Shown here: piece by piece, positions 33,508 to 42,344 of the stretch
Layout of the letters: each line of letters begins with the position of its first letter
How positions within the stretch are numbered: the first letter of the stretch is position 1
From: Streptomyces sp. SID14478
Lineage (GTDB): Bacteria > Actinomycetota > Actinomycetes > Streptomycetales > Streptomycetaceae
Direction: 5' to 3'
DNA: 64,000 nt
NCBI RefSeq assembly: GCF_010548525.1
Contig: NZ_JAAGMG010001350.1
Location: 17,829 to 81,828 of the forward strand
Program-made: the position numbers and the translations under genes
Notes under the pieces: model-generated
Told to the model about the DNA's origin: nothing
Seen by the model: the letters and a program-made list of their open reading frames with translations, nothing else
Database searches by the model: none

Positions 33508-34305
33508 TTACGGCTTCTGGAAGCCGGCGTCTGCGAGGATCTTCTGCGCCTCGGCGCCGTTCAGCCACTTCACGAAGGTGTCGGCGGCCTTGGCGTTCTT
33601 GGAGTCCTTGAGGGCGGCCGCCGGGTAGGAGGCGATGGCGTTCTGGTCGTCGGGGATGTCGACGGCCTGCGCCTTGCCCTGGGCAGCGGTGACGTCGGTC
33701 TTGTAGACGATGCCGCTGTCGGCCTCGCCGAGCTCGACCTTGGACAGCACGGCGCGGACGTTGGCCTCCTGCGAGACCGGTTTCACGGTGAGCTTCTGGG
33801 CGTCGAGGACCTGCTGGCTGTAGCGGCCGACCGGGACCTCGGGGGCGGCGAGCACGACCTTCAGGTCGGACTTGGTGAGGTCCTTGAGCGTCTTGACGCC
33901 CTTCGGGTTGCCCTTGCCGACCGCGATGACCAGACGGTTCTTCGCGATCACCGACGGGGCGTCGGTGTCGGCCTTGAGGCCGTCCATCGTCTTGGTGTCG
34001 GCGGTCACCAGTGCGTCGGCAGGGGCGCCCTGCTTGACCTGGGACGCGAGTTCCTGGGAGCCGGCGAAGGAGAACTTCACGGTGGTGCCCGGGTGCGTCT
34101 TCTCGTACGCGGCGCCCGCGGTCTTGAAGACGTCGGTCAGCGAGGCGGCCGCGAGGACGGTCAGCTGTGTCTTCTTGTCGGCGGCCGGGGAGGCGGCGGC
34201 GCTGTCCTTCTTGCTGTCGTTGCTGCCGCAGGCGGCGAGCGGGACCAGCACGGCCGTGGTGACGAGGGCGGCGGTCACGCGGCACCGGGTGAACATCTGC
34301 GACAT
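33508..34305 (-). CDS. modA: Molybdate-binding lipoprotein ModA
   Basis: 265 residues. Type II signal with lipobox LAAC (C26), so membrane-anchored on the outside. TQLTVLAAASLTDVFKTAG is the diagnostic ModA start contributing the oxyanion-binding Ser residues; GSQELASQVKQGAPADALVT, NRLVIAVGKGNP and DSGIVYKTDV follow. Binds molybdate/tungstate and delivers it to ModBC. ATG preceded by AAGGAG. Confidence 0.95.
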   Translation of the reverse strand: MSQMFTRCRVTAALVTTAVLVPLAACGSNDSKKDSAAASPAADKKTQLTVLAAASLTDVFKTAGAAYEKTHPGTTVKFSFAGSQELASQVKQGAPADALVTADTKTMDGLKADTDAPSVIAKNRLVIAVGKGNPKGVKTLKDLTKSDLKVVLAAPEVPVGRYSQQVLDAQKLTVKPVSQEANVRAVLSKVELGEADSGIVYKTDVTAAQGKAQAVDIPDDQNAIASYPAAALKDSKNAKAADTFVKWLNGAEAQKILADAGFQKP

Positions 34306-34382
34306 GGAGGGAGGCTCCTTGGGACATGGCGACAGCCGTCTCCGTTTGTGGGAGGCGGTGCGACGGGTTGAGGTGAGGGCGG

Positions 34383-34778
34383 TCAGGGGCGGTCGACGTG
34401 CACGTTGGTGGACTTCACGCGGGCGGTGGCCTGCATGCCGACCTCCAGGCCGAGTTCCTCGACGGCTTCGCGGGTCAGCAGTGACACCAGCCGGTGCGGT
34501 CCTGCCTGGATCTCGACCTGGGCAGCGACGTCACCGAGATTGATCGCGGTCACGATGCCCGGAAAGGAGTTCCGCACCGAGGTCTCGGTGGTGTCGTCGC
34601 TGACCAGAGCGCCGCGGGCCAGCTCCACGGCGACGGCCGCGAGATCGCGACCGTCGATGACCCGGTGGCCGCCGCCCTCGCGCTTGGTGGGGATCCGTCC
34701 GGCGTCCGCCCAACGGCGGGCGGTGTCCGGACTGACGCCCAGCAGGCGCGCGGCCTGACCAATTGAATAAACTTGCAC
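34383..34778 (-). CDS. HTH-TOBE molybdate-responsive regulator
   Basis: 131 residues from GTG 34778, chosen because YSIGQAARLLGVSPDTARRW (MerR/excisionase-type HTH) follows at once and a -10 TAATCT sits 7 bases upstream (leaderless). Residues ~1-60 bind DNA; ~65-131 (NSFPGIVTAINLGDVAAQVE, TREAVEELGLEVG, ATARVKSTNVHV) are a Mop/TOBE oxyanion-binding domain. First gene of the mod cluster, so it probably senses molybdate and represses mod and the divergent di-Mop gene. Confidence 0.9.
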   Translation of the reverse strand: MQVYSIGQAARLLGVSPDTARRWADAGRIPTKREGGGHRVIDGRDLAAVAVELARGALVSDDTTETSVRNSFPGIVTAINLGDVAAQVEIQAGPHRLVSLLTREAVEELGLEVGMQATARVKSTNVHVDRP

Positions 34779-34785
34779 ATGCGGG

Positions 34786-34791
34786 AGATTA
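34786..34791 (-). promoter_or_regulatory. -10 element of leaderless mod regulator gene
   Basis: TAATCT on the minus strand, 7 bases before GTG 34778. Confidence 0.55.
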
Positions 34792-34803
34792 CGGACATGC
34801 GGC

Positions 34804-34851
34804 GCGCATCTGCAATGCAGATGTCGGCGCACATATCAGGTGCAGATGCGC
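34804..34851. promoter_or_regulatory. Palindromic operator cluster of the mod locus
   Basis: CATCTGC-AAT-GCAGATG (34807-34823) is a perfect palindrome, and a third half-site TGCAGATGCGC (34841-34851) is a perfect inverted copy of GCGCATCTGCA (34804-34814). Placed at about -30 to -70 from the leaderless start of the HTH-TOBE gene, so a good autoregulatory operator. Confidence 0.6.
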
Positions 34852-35066
34852 AAGGAGTGCCCGAACGACGCTTCTGAGCCCTCTCGTAGGGCCCCGGAAA
34901 GACGGGACATTGGACCCCGTCCGATCTGCGAGCCGCCGGGCGACAGCGCCCTCGCGGTTGAGAGGGGGTCCGGGCAAAAGGAGCGCGGGCCCCGTACGTT
35001 CAAGGACGTCGGCAGCCCGCCACCTGCGGGTTCGCCCCGTCCAACGACTTTGTGAGGCAGTAACCC

Positions 35067-35486
35067 ATGAGCCTGAGCATCCGCAACCAGATCGCCGGCA
35101 CCGTCACCTCCGTCACCACGGGCGAGGCCATGGCGACCGTCAAGGTGCGCCTGGTCGGCGGCCAGGACGTGACGGCCGCGATCACCACCGAGTCCGTCAA
35201 GGACCTCGGCATCGCCGAGGGCTCCGAAGTGAAGATCCTCGTGAAGTCCACCGAGGTCTCCCTCGCCACCGGTCCGGTTCCGGGCGTCTCCATCCGCAAC
35301 CAGATCGCGGGCACGATCACCGACGTCGCGGCCGGCGGCGCCATGGCCTCCGTCAAGATCGACGTCGAGGGCGGCGCGCTCACCGCCGCCATCACCAGGG
35401 ACGCCGTGGCCGACCTGGACCTCACGGCCGGCGCCTCCGTCGTCGCGCTGATCAAGTCGACCGAGGTCTCCCTCGCGGTCGCCTGA
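35067..35486 (+). CDS. Di-Mop molybdate-binding protein
   Basis: 139 residues made of two tandem Mop/TOBE domains: about 1-68 (LSIRNQIAGTVTSVTTGEAM to ILVKSTEVSLA) and 73-139 (VSIRNQIAGTITDVAAGGAM to ALIKSTEVSLA). Such molbindins bind several molybdate or tungstate ions and buffer cytoplasmic molybdate. Divergent from the mod operon, it shares the palindromic operator region. Strong terminator follows. Confidence 0.93.
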   Translation: MSLSIRNQIAGTVTSVTTGEAMATVKVRLVGGQDVTAAITTESVKDLGIAEGSEVKILVKSTEVSLATGPVPGVSIRNQIAGTITDVAAGGAMASVKIDVEGGALTAAITRDAVADLDLTAGASVVALIKSTEVSLAVA

Positions 35487-35502
35487 TCGCACCTCCTCTT
35501 CG

Positions 35503-35547
35503 CGCCGTGGGGCCCGTACGCACAGGCGTACGGGCCCCACGGCGTTT
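35503..35547 (+). terminator. Terminator after di-Mop gene
   Basis: Perfect 19-bp stem (35503-35521 with 35526-35544), loop ACAG, then TTT. Confidence 0.92.
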
Positions 35548-36261
35548 CCGTCCCGCCCGGGCGGCGGGCTGACGAGCCGTGCACAGGCAGATCTTCCGGT
35601 CCGGGTCTGGCGGGGGAGCGCATCCGTCGCGGCCTGCGGACGGCGCATGTGAGGGGCTTCGCGCGAGTCGGGGGCGATTGCAGCTCTCGGCTCGTACGAG
35701 ATCCCTGTAGCCGGTGATCGCTCGGGACGCCGCCCGGCACGGAGTCGGCGCGAGGGAACGGCGGGCGGCGCGGCCGGCAGGGTCTGGGGCTCAGGCCGCG
35801 CCGCAACCGTGCGGCTGCCGCCACCCCCGTGTGCGGCAGGCGCCGCCGCAGAGTAGGCATAGACCAATCCGTGCGCCTAGCGCTGGGCTCAGGTGGTCAC
35901 ACGGTCTGTGCAAGCGGAAAGGGCCGTTCAGCCCCACGGGGGAGAGAGGCTGAACGGCCCTGTGTGTCCACGGTAGAGGTTCGATGCGCGTGCCGTTGGC
36001 CCTCCGGCAGAGGCATGGCTGGATCGGGTGCCTGACGGAACCTGGTCACCGGGTGGGGCGATGGGGGACTCACGGACCGGTCGTACGGCGTCGGTGAGGC
36101 GTCTCATGCCGGTCAGCGCGGGTGCGTCGGGGGCTGACCGGGAGTGGCTGACCGGCGGGTCTGCACTGCTTGTGGGGCTTGGACGTGGCCGTCGCGGTAG
36201 CTCGGAGATGCCGTCAACACGGCTTGTTTCGCGGCGTGTTCGGAGCGGCGTCCGTGGTCGC
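35548..36261. other. Intergenic, no supported gene
   Basis: About 700 bases without a convincing gene; the open frames are Arg/Pro/Gly-rich. It includes one hairpin at 35920-35961 (separate entry). Confidence 0.45.
35920..35961. terminator. Hairpin downstream of TetR gene
   Basis: Perfect 14-bp stem (35920-35933 with 35948-35961) and 14-base loop, in the position of a terminator for the minus-strand TetR gene or an unseen small transcript. Confidence 0.6.
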
Positions 36262-36855
36262 TCAGCCGTTGTCGGCGAGCGCGGCCGTGGGGCCGCCGAG
36301 GATGTCGAGAGCCTGGCTGAGCAGCGTGACGACGGCGGAGTTCGCGTCCTGCAGTGCCGCGTTGCGCAGTACGTTGCGCTGCATCTGCACGCCGGTGCAT
36401 ACGGCGATCAGGAGCGCCGCGCGGGCGGTTGCGTCCCCGCCGGGAAGAGCTCCCGCGAGGTCGCTTTGGTAGTGGGCCTCGAGGTGGCCGCGCATGATGT
36501 CCACGGCCCGTTCGTTGCCGGCGGAGCGGATGGTGAGCAGTAGTCCTTTGGCCTGATCCAGCGGTGCGTCGCTGAGCAGTGCTTGGGCCACCGCCTGGTT
36601 GTTCCCGGGAACCATCATCAGCGGGTGGCGGTAGGTCTCCTGGACCGCCCGGGAGAAGAGTGCTTCCTTCGAGCCGAAGTAGCGGGTGATGAGCCGGGGG
36701 TCGACGCCCGCGGCGCGGCCGATGTCACGGGTGCTGGCGCCGTCGTAGCCGCTCAGCGCGAAGACGTCGATCGCGGCTTTCAGGATGGCGCGTTGCGTTG
36801 CTTCGGCGTCGCGTGCCCGCGGCTGTGGTCGCGTACCGGCTTCTGCCCTGCTCAT
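36262..36855 (-). CDS. TetR-family repressor
   Basis: 197 residues from ATG 36855; the much longer open frame is a shadow of the aldo-keto reductase. HTH at about 20-65 (AAIDVFALSGYDGASTRDIG, VDPRLITRYFGSKEALF). The C-terminal ligand domain is helical and unassigned. Divergent from the aldo-keto reductase, with two palindromes between them. Confidence 0.93.
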   Translation of the reverse strand: MSRAEAGTRPQPRARDAEATQRAILKAAIDVFALSGYDGASTRDIGRAAGVDPRLITRYFGSKEALFSRAVQETYRHPLMMVPGNNQAVAQALLSDAPLDQAKGLLLTIRSAGNERAVDIMRGHLEAHYQSDLAGALPGGDATARAALLIAVCTGVQMQRNVLRNAALQDANSAVVTLLSQALDILGGPTAALADNG

Positions 36856-36882
36856 GCGGCGCAGTCTAGCGTCGCGAGCAGT

Positions 36883-36926
36883 TGTCCTCACTTGGGGACC
36901 ATAGTGGTTGTCCTCAGGTGAGGACA
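36883..36926. promoter_or_regulatory. Two TetR operators
   Basis: TGTCCTCA-GG-TGAGGACA (36909-36926) is a perfect palindrome; TGTCCTCA-CT-TGGGGACC (36883-36900) is a degenerate copy 26 bases away. Both lie between the divergent TetR and aldo-keto reductase genes. Confidence 0.7.
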
Positions 36927-36969
36927 TGTTGTTCTCTGCCTGACCGACCTGTGGAAGGAACGTGATCGC

Positions 36970-37983
36970 ATGCGGATTCCGACGCGGTATCTGGGCCTCG
37001 ACCGCCTGGCCGTCGGTGCGGTCGGCTACGGGGCGATGAGCTTTGCCAACCCCTACGGGCAGGGCGGCGAATACAGCCCCGACGACGTGGCGCGGGAGAT
37101 CCTGGAACGGGCCGGAAAGCTCGGTGTCACCATGATCGACACCGCGGACGGCTACGGCGACAGCGAGGAGATCATCGGCCGGGCGCTCAAGGGGCGCCGG
37201 GACGACTTCGTCGTGGCGACGAAATTCGGCATCGTCTCGGCGCCGTTCGGCGGAGCGGAGGCACGCATCGACGGCAGTCCCGCCTACGCGCGGGAGCGTC
37301 TGGAACGGTCGCTGCGGCGGCTGGGTACCGATCACATCGATCTGTACTACCAGCACCGGGTGGACCCCACCGTCCCCATCGAGGAGACCGTCGGCGCCAT
37401 GGCGGAGTTCGTCGCCGAGGGAAAGGTGCGCCATCTCGGTCTTTCCGAGGCGGCCCCGGACACGATCCGGCGTGCCGCAGCCGTGCATCCGATCGCCGCA
37501 CTGCAGACCGAGTGGTCGCTGTGGGAGCGGGGCATCGAAGCCGAGATCCTGCCTCTCACCCGGGAGCTCGGCATTGCGATCGTGCCCTACAGCCCGCTGG
37601 GACGCGGCGCGCTGACGGGCGCCATCGCCTCGCGCGAGGACCTGAAGAACGAGGACCATCGGCGCGGGCTGCCCTGGTACTCCGAGGAGAACATCGACCG
37701 CAACCTCTCCACCCTCGACGTCGTGCGCGCCATCGCGGCCGAGGCCGAGGCGACTCCCGGGCAGGTGGCCCTGGCCTGGCTGTTGGGCAAGGCGCCCGAC
37801 GTCGTCCCCATCCCCGGCACCCGCCGGCCGGCCTTCTTCGAAGAGAACACCCTGGCCGCCACGGTGTCTCTCACCGAGGAACACTTCGCGGCCCTGGAGC
37901 GCATCACGGTGGCGGGCGAGCGGGAGCAGGGAACCGCGGTAGCCGCACAGAACTGGTTCAGCGGGGTCACCCCGCCGCGCTGA
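36970..37983 (+). CDS. Aldo/keto reductase
   Basis: 337 residues, full TIM-barrel [22 protein letters not shown] holds catalytic Asp and Tyr, VVATKFGI the Lys, and DLYYQHRVD the His; [13 protein letters not shown] and [15 protein letters not shown] bind NADPH. Resembles AKR13-type (pyridoxal reductase/YakC) enzymes. Probably induced through the divergent TetR; substrate unknown. Confidence 0.94.
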   Translation: MRIPTRYLGLDRLAVGAVGYGAMSFANPYGQGGEYSPDDVAREILERAGKLGVTMIDTADGYGDSEEIIGRALKGRRDDFVVATKFGIVSAPFGGAEARIDGSPAYARERLERSLRRLGTDHIDLYYQHRVDPTVPIEETVGAMAEFVAEGKVRHLGLSEAAPDTIRRAAAVHPIAALQTEWSLWERGIEAEILPLTRELGIAIVPYSPLGRGALTGAIASREDLKNEDHRRGLPWYSEENIDRNLSTLDVVRAIAAEAEATPGQVALAWLLGKAPDVVPIPGTRRPAFFEENTLAATVSLTEEHFAALERITVAGEREQGTAVAAQNWFSGVTPPR

Positions 37984-38067
37984 CCGCGTGGGGGAGCGGT
38001 GGCGGGCGCACAGGGGCCACGCCACCGCGCCTGCGGGCAGCGGTTCGCCCCGCGCGCTGGACGGACG

Positions 38068-38826
38068 TCACAGGTTCTGGCCGCCGGCCACTTCGACGTT
38101 CTGAGCAGTGATCCAGCGGCTCTCCTCCGACAACAGCATGGCGACCACCATGCCGACGTCGTCGGGTTCGCCGATGCGGCCCAACGCGTGGTGGCTGCCC
38201 AGCTGCGTCACCAGTTCGGGGAACTTCTCGAACGCGTCGTCACCGATGCGGGTGCGCGTGGTGCCGGGCGCCACGGAATTGACGCGGATGCCCCGCGCGC
38301 TGAACTCCTTGGCCATGTAGCGGGTCAGCACGGTCAGGCCGCCCTTCATGGTCGCGTAGGCCGAGTAGCCGGCCTCCACGCCGGAGACCAGAGCGGAGTT
38401 GCTGGTGGTGTTGACGACGGATCCGCCGTCCGCGATCAAGGGCAGGAGCGTCTGCGTGAGGAAGTAGGGGCCTTTGAGCAGGACGCGCGTGAAGGTGTCG
38501 AAGAGTTCCTCTGTCGTGTCCTCGAACATGGCCATCTGCCCGAACCCGGCGTTGTTCACCAGGTGGTCGAACGTGTCGCGCTGCCAGGTGTCGCGCAGCG
38601 CATCCACCACTGCGTCACGAAAGGCCGGGAAGGCGGCGGTGTCGCCGACATCCAGACGCAGCGCGACCGCCGAACCTCCGCTCTTCTCGATCTCGGCTAC
38701 GGCTTCCTCGGCCCCCGGCCGGTTGCTGCTGTAGGTGAGGATCACGCCGGCCCCTCGTCGCGCGATCTGCACCGCGGCGCTCCGCCCGATACCCGAACTG
38801 GCACCGGTGATGACAGCGACCTTCAT
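38068..38826 (-). CDS. SDR-family oxidoreductase
   Basis: 252 residues from ATG 38826 (AAGGTGG upstream). Cofactor motif TGASSGIGRSAA, NNAGFG, and catalytic YATMK (Tyr/Lys) with TTSNSALV providing the Ser region; ends ITAQNVEVAGGQNL. Classical NADPH-dependent ketoreductase-type. Follows the AraC regulator on the same strand by 180 bases and may be its target. Confidence 0.92.
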   Translation of the reverse strand: MKVAVITGASSGIGRSAAVQIARRGAGVILTYSSNRPGAEEAVAEIEKSGGSAVALRLDVGDTAAFPAFRDAVVDALRDTWQRDTFDHLVNNAGFGQMAMFEDTTEELFDTFTRVLLKGPYFLTQTLLPLIADGGSVVNTTSNSALVSGVEAGYSAYATMKGGLTVLTRYMAKEFSARGIRVNSVAPGTTRTRIGDDAFEKFPELVTQLGSHHALGRIGEPDDVGMVVAMLLSEESRWITAQNVEVAGGQNL

Positions 38827-38845
38827 GACAACCACCTTTACGTGA

Positions 38846-38864
38846 GCGGGGCCGCGAGCCCCGC
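38846..38864. terminator. Short hairpin between AraC and SDR genes
   Basis: GCGGGGC pairs with GCCCCGC (7 bp, 5-base loop). Possible terminator of the AraC gene or leader structure of the SDR gene. Confidence 0.45.
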
Positions 38865-39006
38865 ACGGAATGTCCTCCCCTCCAGGAAACGGTCATGACG
38901 TGTCCGCGGGAAGAAAGATCCTCTTCCGCACTTGCACAATCCTCCTGACCGGAGGAAGAGGGAGGACCGGCGAGCGGTGACGCATGTCCGTGGCGGTGGC
39001 CTGCCG

Positions 39007-39900
39007 CTACGGCAAGGCGGGTGCGGAGGTGTGCAGGCGGGCGATGTCCCTGCTGGGAGACGTGCCGAACTGGCGGCGGTATTCCCTGCTGAACTGGGAG
39101 GCGCTGTCGTAGCCGACCTGATGGCCGACCCTCGTGATGTCGTGCGGATGGGCGGCCAGAAGAAGCCGGGCCTGCTGCAGCCGGATCTGTTTCTGGAACT
39201 GGATGGGGCTCATCGCGGTCACCGCCTGGAAGTTGCGGTAGAACGCGGACTCGCTCATGTCCGCCAGCCGTGCCAGGTCCTCCACCCGGAACGGCTGAGC
39301 GTAGTGCTCGCGGATCCACTGCACGGACCGGGCGACGTGCCGGAGACTGCTGTCGGCCAGGCCCAACTGGCGCACCATGCGGCCCTGTTCACCGGTGAGG
39401 AGGCGCCAGAGGATCTCGCGCTTTGCCAACGGGGCGAGGACCGCGCGGTCACGGGGATGATCGAGCAGACGCAGGAGCCGGATGACGGCATCCAGCAGTT
39501 CCGGCGACGCGTCACTGACGGCGATGCCTGCGGGTGCCTCGCTTTCGGCGCCCGGCGCATCATCCGGTCCCGCCTGCAGGAGGAGTTCGGCGACCGCAGC
39601 CGGTTCCAGGACGAGCCCGAACCCCAGCGCGGGCTGCTCCGGAGTCGCCTCGAAGAAGTGCCCGGTGACGGGCAGGTCCACGGACGCGACGAGGTACTGA
39701 CCCGCCCGGTACTCGTGCACCCGCTCGCCCACGGCGAGCCGCTTGGCACCCTGGGCGATCACCGCGAGGATCAGGCCGGACATCGACGGCGCCGGCGCTG
39801 CCGGACGCTCGACCTTCGAGATGAGCACGCCATCCACGGCCGTCGTCCAGTCGTGCCGCGCGTGGCGGTGCAACAAGGTACGTAGTTCGTCGAGTGGCAC
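39007..39900 (-). CDS. AraC-family transcriptional regulator
   Basis: 297 residues from GTG 39900 (GAAGG upstream); longer open frame rejected. The N-terminal AraC_N-type domain (~10-170, GAKRLAVGERVHEYRAGQYL) binds a ligand; the C-terminal double HTH (~190-290) has YAQPFRVEDLARLADMSESA, FQAVTAMSPIQFQKQIRLQQ and GYDSASQFSREYRRQFG. Likely controls the SDR gene next to it. Confidence 0.92.
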   Translation of the reverse strand: MPLDELRTLLHRHARHDWTTAVDGVLISKVERPAAPAPSMSGLILAVIAQGAKRLAVGERVHEYRAGQYLVASVDLPVTGHFFEATPEQPALGFGLVLEPAAVAELLLQAGPDDAPGAESEAPAGIAVSDASPELLDAVIRLLRLLDHPRDRAVLAPLAKREILWRLLTGEQGRMVRQLGLADSSLRHVARSVQWIREHYAQPFRVEDLARLADMSESAFYRNFQAVTAMSPIQFQKQIRLQQARLLLAAHPHDITRVGHQVGYDSASQFSREYRRQFGTSPSRDIARLHTSAPALP

Positions 39901-40203
39901 ACCTTCATTCCACCATGCGCTGGGGGAGCGGTGTCCGGGCTGCCCTCCGCGTCTGCTGGGCCCCGCCTGCTGACCGCACTTCCGCGGTGTCGGACTCTTT
40001 TGCTCTACGGCGGACCTGTCGCGTTCATCGTGGGGTTCGTCGCCCTTGCCGTACGTGACGCCTGTCTGCGGCATGCGGAGCGCAACGCGCCTATGTGAGC
40101 GCCGCGTTGGACGGCGGAGCCCGGAACTGTGCTCGACCTCATGCGGCGGCGGTGAGGTGGACTCGCGGTCATACCGTCGGCGAGTCGGGGAACACGCAGT
40201 GGC
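39901..40203. other. Intergenic, no supported gene
   Basis: Upstream region of the AraC gene. Nothing recognisable. Confidence 0.4.
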
Positions 40204-40476
40204 ATGAACACTCATGAGAGTGCAACGACCGGTGGGGACCTGGGGCCGATGGAACGCGGGACGCCGCAGCGGCTTGCGGCGCGTCAACGTATGTGGGTGC
40301 AGTCGTGGACGGCGCTGTGTGTACTGGCAGTCCTGTGGTCCTTGGCCTGGATCGTCGGATGGATGAGCGGGGTGGGGGACAGCTGGGCCTTCGCGGCGGC
40401 CGGTGTGGTGCTCCTTGGCTGTGGGTTGTGGGCTCGCCGTTCAGCCGTCCGCAACGCTCCGCCGCGCCACCTGTGA
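40204..40476 (+). CDS. Small two-helix membrane protein
   Basis: 90 residues from ATG 40204; weak ribosome site (GGGGAA 13 bases upstream). TM1 about 34-52 (TALCVLAVLWSLAWIVGW) and TM2 about 60-76 (AFAAAGVVLLGCGLWA), followed by basic RRSAVRN. Unknown function; no operon partner. Confidence 0.55.
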   Translation: MNTHESATTGGDLGPMERGTPQRLAARQRMWVQSWTALCVLAVLWSLAWIVGWMSGVGDSWAFAAAGVVLLGCGLWARRSAVRNAPPRHL

Positions 40477-40554
40477 CCTGGTGACGTGCCGAGTGCCCGG
40501 GTAGGGCAGCGGGATGACGGACGGTGTGCGTGCGGGACATGGCGCGCTGGTGTG

Positions 40555-41136
40555 TCATGCCGGGCGGGCGGCAGGCCGGAGACCGTCCATCAGGAGGTCG
40601 AGCAGTCGTCCGGCCTTGGCCTCGTGCTCGGGGCGGGGGGCCACCGTGAAGATGCCGATGAGGGCGGCGGCGATGTCGTCGGCCGTGATGTCGGCGCGGA
40701 GGTCGCCCGCTGCTCGGCCGGCGTCGAGAATCGTCGTGATGGCCGCCAGCAGTTCATCGCGGGTCTGCACGTGGGCGATCTCGCCCGATTCGATCATCGC
40801 GAGCAGCGTGTCGAGCATGCCGTTCTTGGTGGCGATCCAGCTGCCGAACAAGTCCATCCAGCGGCGCATCGCCGCAGCCGGCGGCAGTTCGCCGAGCAGT
40901 TCGTGGGCGCCGGTCGTCAGCCGCACGACCTGGTCCCGGTAGACCGCGTCGACCAGTGACTCGCGGGTCGGGAAATGCCGGTAGAGCGTGGCGATGCCGA
41001 CTCCGGCCTCGCGCGCGATCGCGCGCATCGACGGCTCCGTGTCGGCCGTCACGAACACGCGGGTCGCCACCGCGAGCAATTGGTCGCGGTTGCGGGTGGC
41101 GTCCGCCCGTGGTGTGCGTATCCCCGGCTCAGCCAA
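40555..41136 (-). CDS. TetR-family repressor
   Basis: 193 residues. HTH at 18-62 (LLAVATRVFVTADTEPSMRA, GVGIATLYRHFPTRESLVDA) and a TetR_C-type helical domain. ATG lies inside operator-like repeat 1. Divergent from the MDR reductase at 41215 and almost certainly its repressor. Confidence 0.94.
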   Translation of the reverse strand: MAEPGIRTPRADATRNRDQLLAVATRVFVTADTEPSMRAIAREAGVGIATLYRHFPTRESLVDAVYRDQVVRLTTGAHELLGELPPAAAMRRWMDLFGSWIATKNGMLDTLLAMIESGEIAHVQTRDELLAAITTILDAGRAAGDLRADITADDIAAALIGIFTVAPRPEHEAKAGRLLDLLMDGLRPAARPA

Positions 41137-41195
41137 AACGGATCACGCTCCGGTTCGTGTTACGGTCGTTCATGTAAACGGATCGTAGTCCGTTT
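41136..41195. promoter_or_regulatory. Two TetR operators 40 bp apart
   Basis: AAACGGA-N6-TCCGTTT (41176-41195) and AAACGGA-N6-TCCGGTT (41136-41155). The offset of exactly 40 bases places both on one helix face; the first abuts the TetR start codon. Confidence 0.75.
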
Positions 41196-41214
41196 CGGTC
41201 GAGGAGGATGCGAC

Positions 41215-42168
41215 ATGCACGAACACAGCAGTCCGCTGGCCGCGGAGGGCAGGGCGGTCCGGCTCGATTCTTTCGGCGGCCCCGAAGTACTGGACGTCCG
41301 TGAGACTCTCGCCCTGCAAGCCGGTCCGGGGCAGGTACGTGTGCGGGTCACCGCGGCAGGTCTGAACCCGATGGACTGGTTCATGACCGCCGACGCGGAC
41401 ACCGCCGCCCGGTTCGGCCTGAGCCTGCCGTGCGGCTTCGGGACCGACTACGCGGGAGTCGTCGACCAGGTGGGCAAGGGAGTGACCGCATTCGCACTCG
41501 GCGACCGGGTGTTCGGGGGCGCCCTGTCCCGCGCGGTCGCCGACATCGTGGTGATCGACTCGGCCGGGGAGACCGCGGCGAACGAGGTTCATCACACCCC
41601 CGACGGTGTCGACGACCGTACGGCCGCCACCCTCACGATCGCCGGCCGCACAGCAGCCGCCGCCCTCGCCGTGGTCCGCCCGGGCCCCGGCGACACGGTG
41701 CTGATCGGCGGCGCGGCGGGCGGGGTCGGGGTGTTCGCCGTCCAACTGGCCCGGATCGCCGGGGCGCGCGTGATCGGCACCGGGTCGGCGGACTCAGCGG
41801 ATTTCCTGAGTGCGCTCGGCGCCGAGCCGGTGACCTACGGAGACGGCCTGGCCGACCGGGTCCGAGCCCTCGCCCCCGGCGGTGTCACCGCCGCCATCGA
41901 CCTGCACGGCACGGACACGGTGCACACCGCGAGAGACCTTGGCGTACCGGACAGCCGCATCTGCACCATCGCCGGGCAGGTCGACGGCGTGCAGGCGGCC
42001 AACGGCGCGAACGCCGACCCCGGCACCCTGGAAGAGATCGCCCGCCTGGTCGCGGCAGGCGAACTCCGGGTGCCCATCGCGGCAACCTTCCCGATCGAGC
42101 AGATCCGCCACGCGGTCGAGCTCCAGGCCGGTCGACACGTGAAGGGCAAGCTCGTCATCGACCTGTAG
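41215..42168 (+). CDS. MDR-family NADPH:quinone oxidoreductase-like enzyme
   Basis: 317 residues from ATG after GAGGAGG. GroES-like N-terminus (VRVTAAGLNPMDWFM, FGTDYAGVVDQVGKGVTAFA), nucleotide loop LIGGAAGGVGVFAVQLA and C-terminal PIEQIRHAVELQAGRHVKGK. No structural or catalytic zinc Cys clusters, so it is a zinc-free MDR reductase. Controlled by the divergent TetR. Confidence 0.93.
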   Translation: MHEHSSPLAAEGRAVRLDSFGGPEVLDVRETLALQAGPGQVRVRVTAAGLNPMDWFMTADADTAARFGLSLPCGFGTDYAGVVDQVGKGVTAFALGDRVFGGALSRAVADIVVIDSAGETAANEVHHTPDGVDDRTAATLTIAGRTAAAALAVVRPGPGDTVLIGGAAGGVGVFAVQLARIAGARVIGTGSADSADFLSALGAEPVTYGDGLADRVRALAPGGVTAAIDLHGTDTVHTARDLGVPDSRICTIAGQVDGVQAANGANADPGTLEEIARLVAAGELRVPIAATFPIEQIRHAVELQAGRHVKGKLVIDL

Positions 42169-42344
42169 ACCAAGGCCTGCAGACCATGGCCGTCGTGACG
42201 AGGAAGCGCAGTCCTCCTCATGCGAGGGCCCCGGCCCACGGGCCGGCTGCCGGCCCGGCCATCACCGGCCTCCGATTGATCGGTGCCGAACACCCACTGG
42301 CGCAGTCGGAGCCGGTCGCTCCGCTCCGACACCTTCTCGTCGAG

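Noticed and set aside
36856..38025. Upstream extension of the TetR frame to 587 codons
   Set aside because: It is antisense to the aldo-keto reductase and has no domain.
42231..42246. Terminator between the MDR reductase and acylase genes
   Set aside because: CCGGCCC/GGGCCGG pairs but with only a 2-base loop; overlapping GC-rich alternatives make the structure ambiguous.
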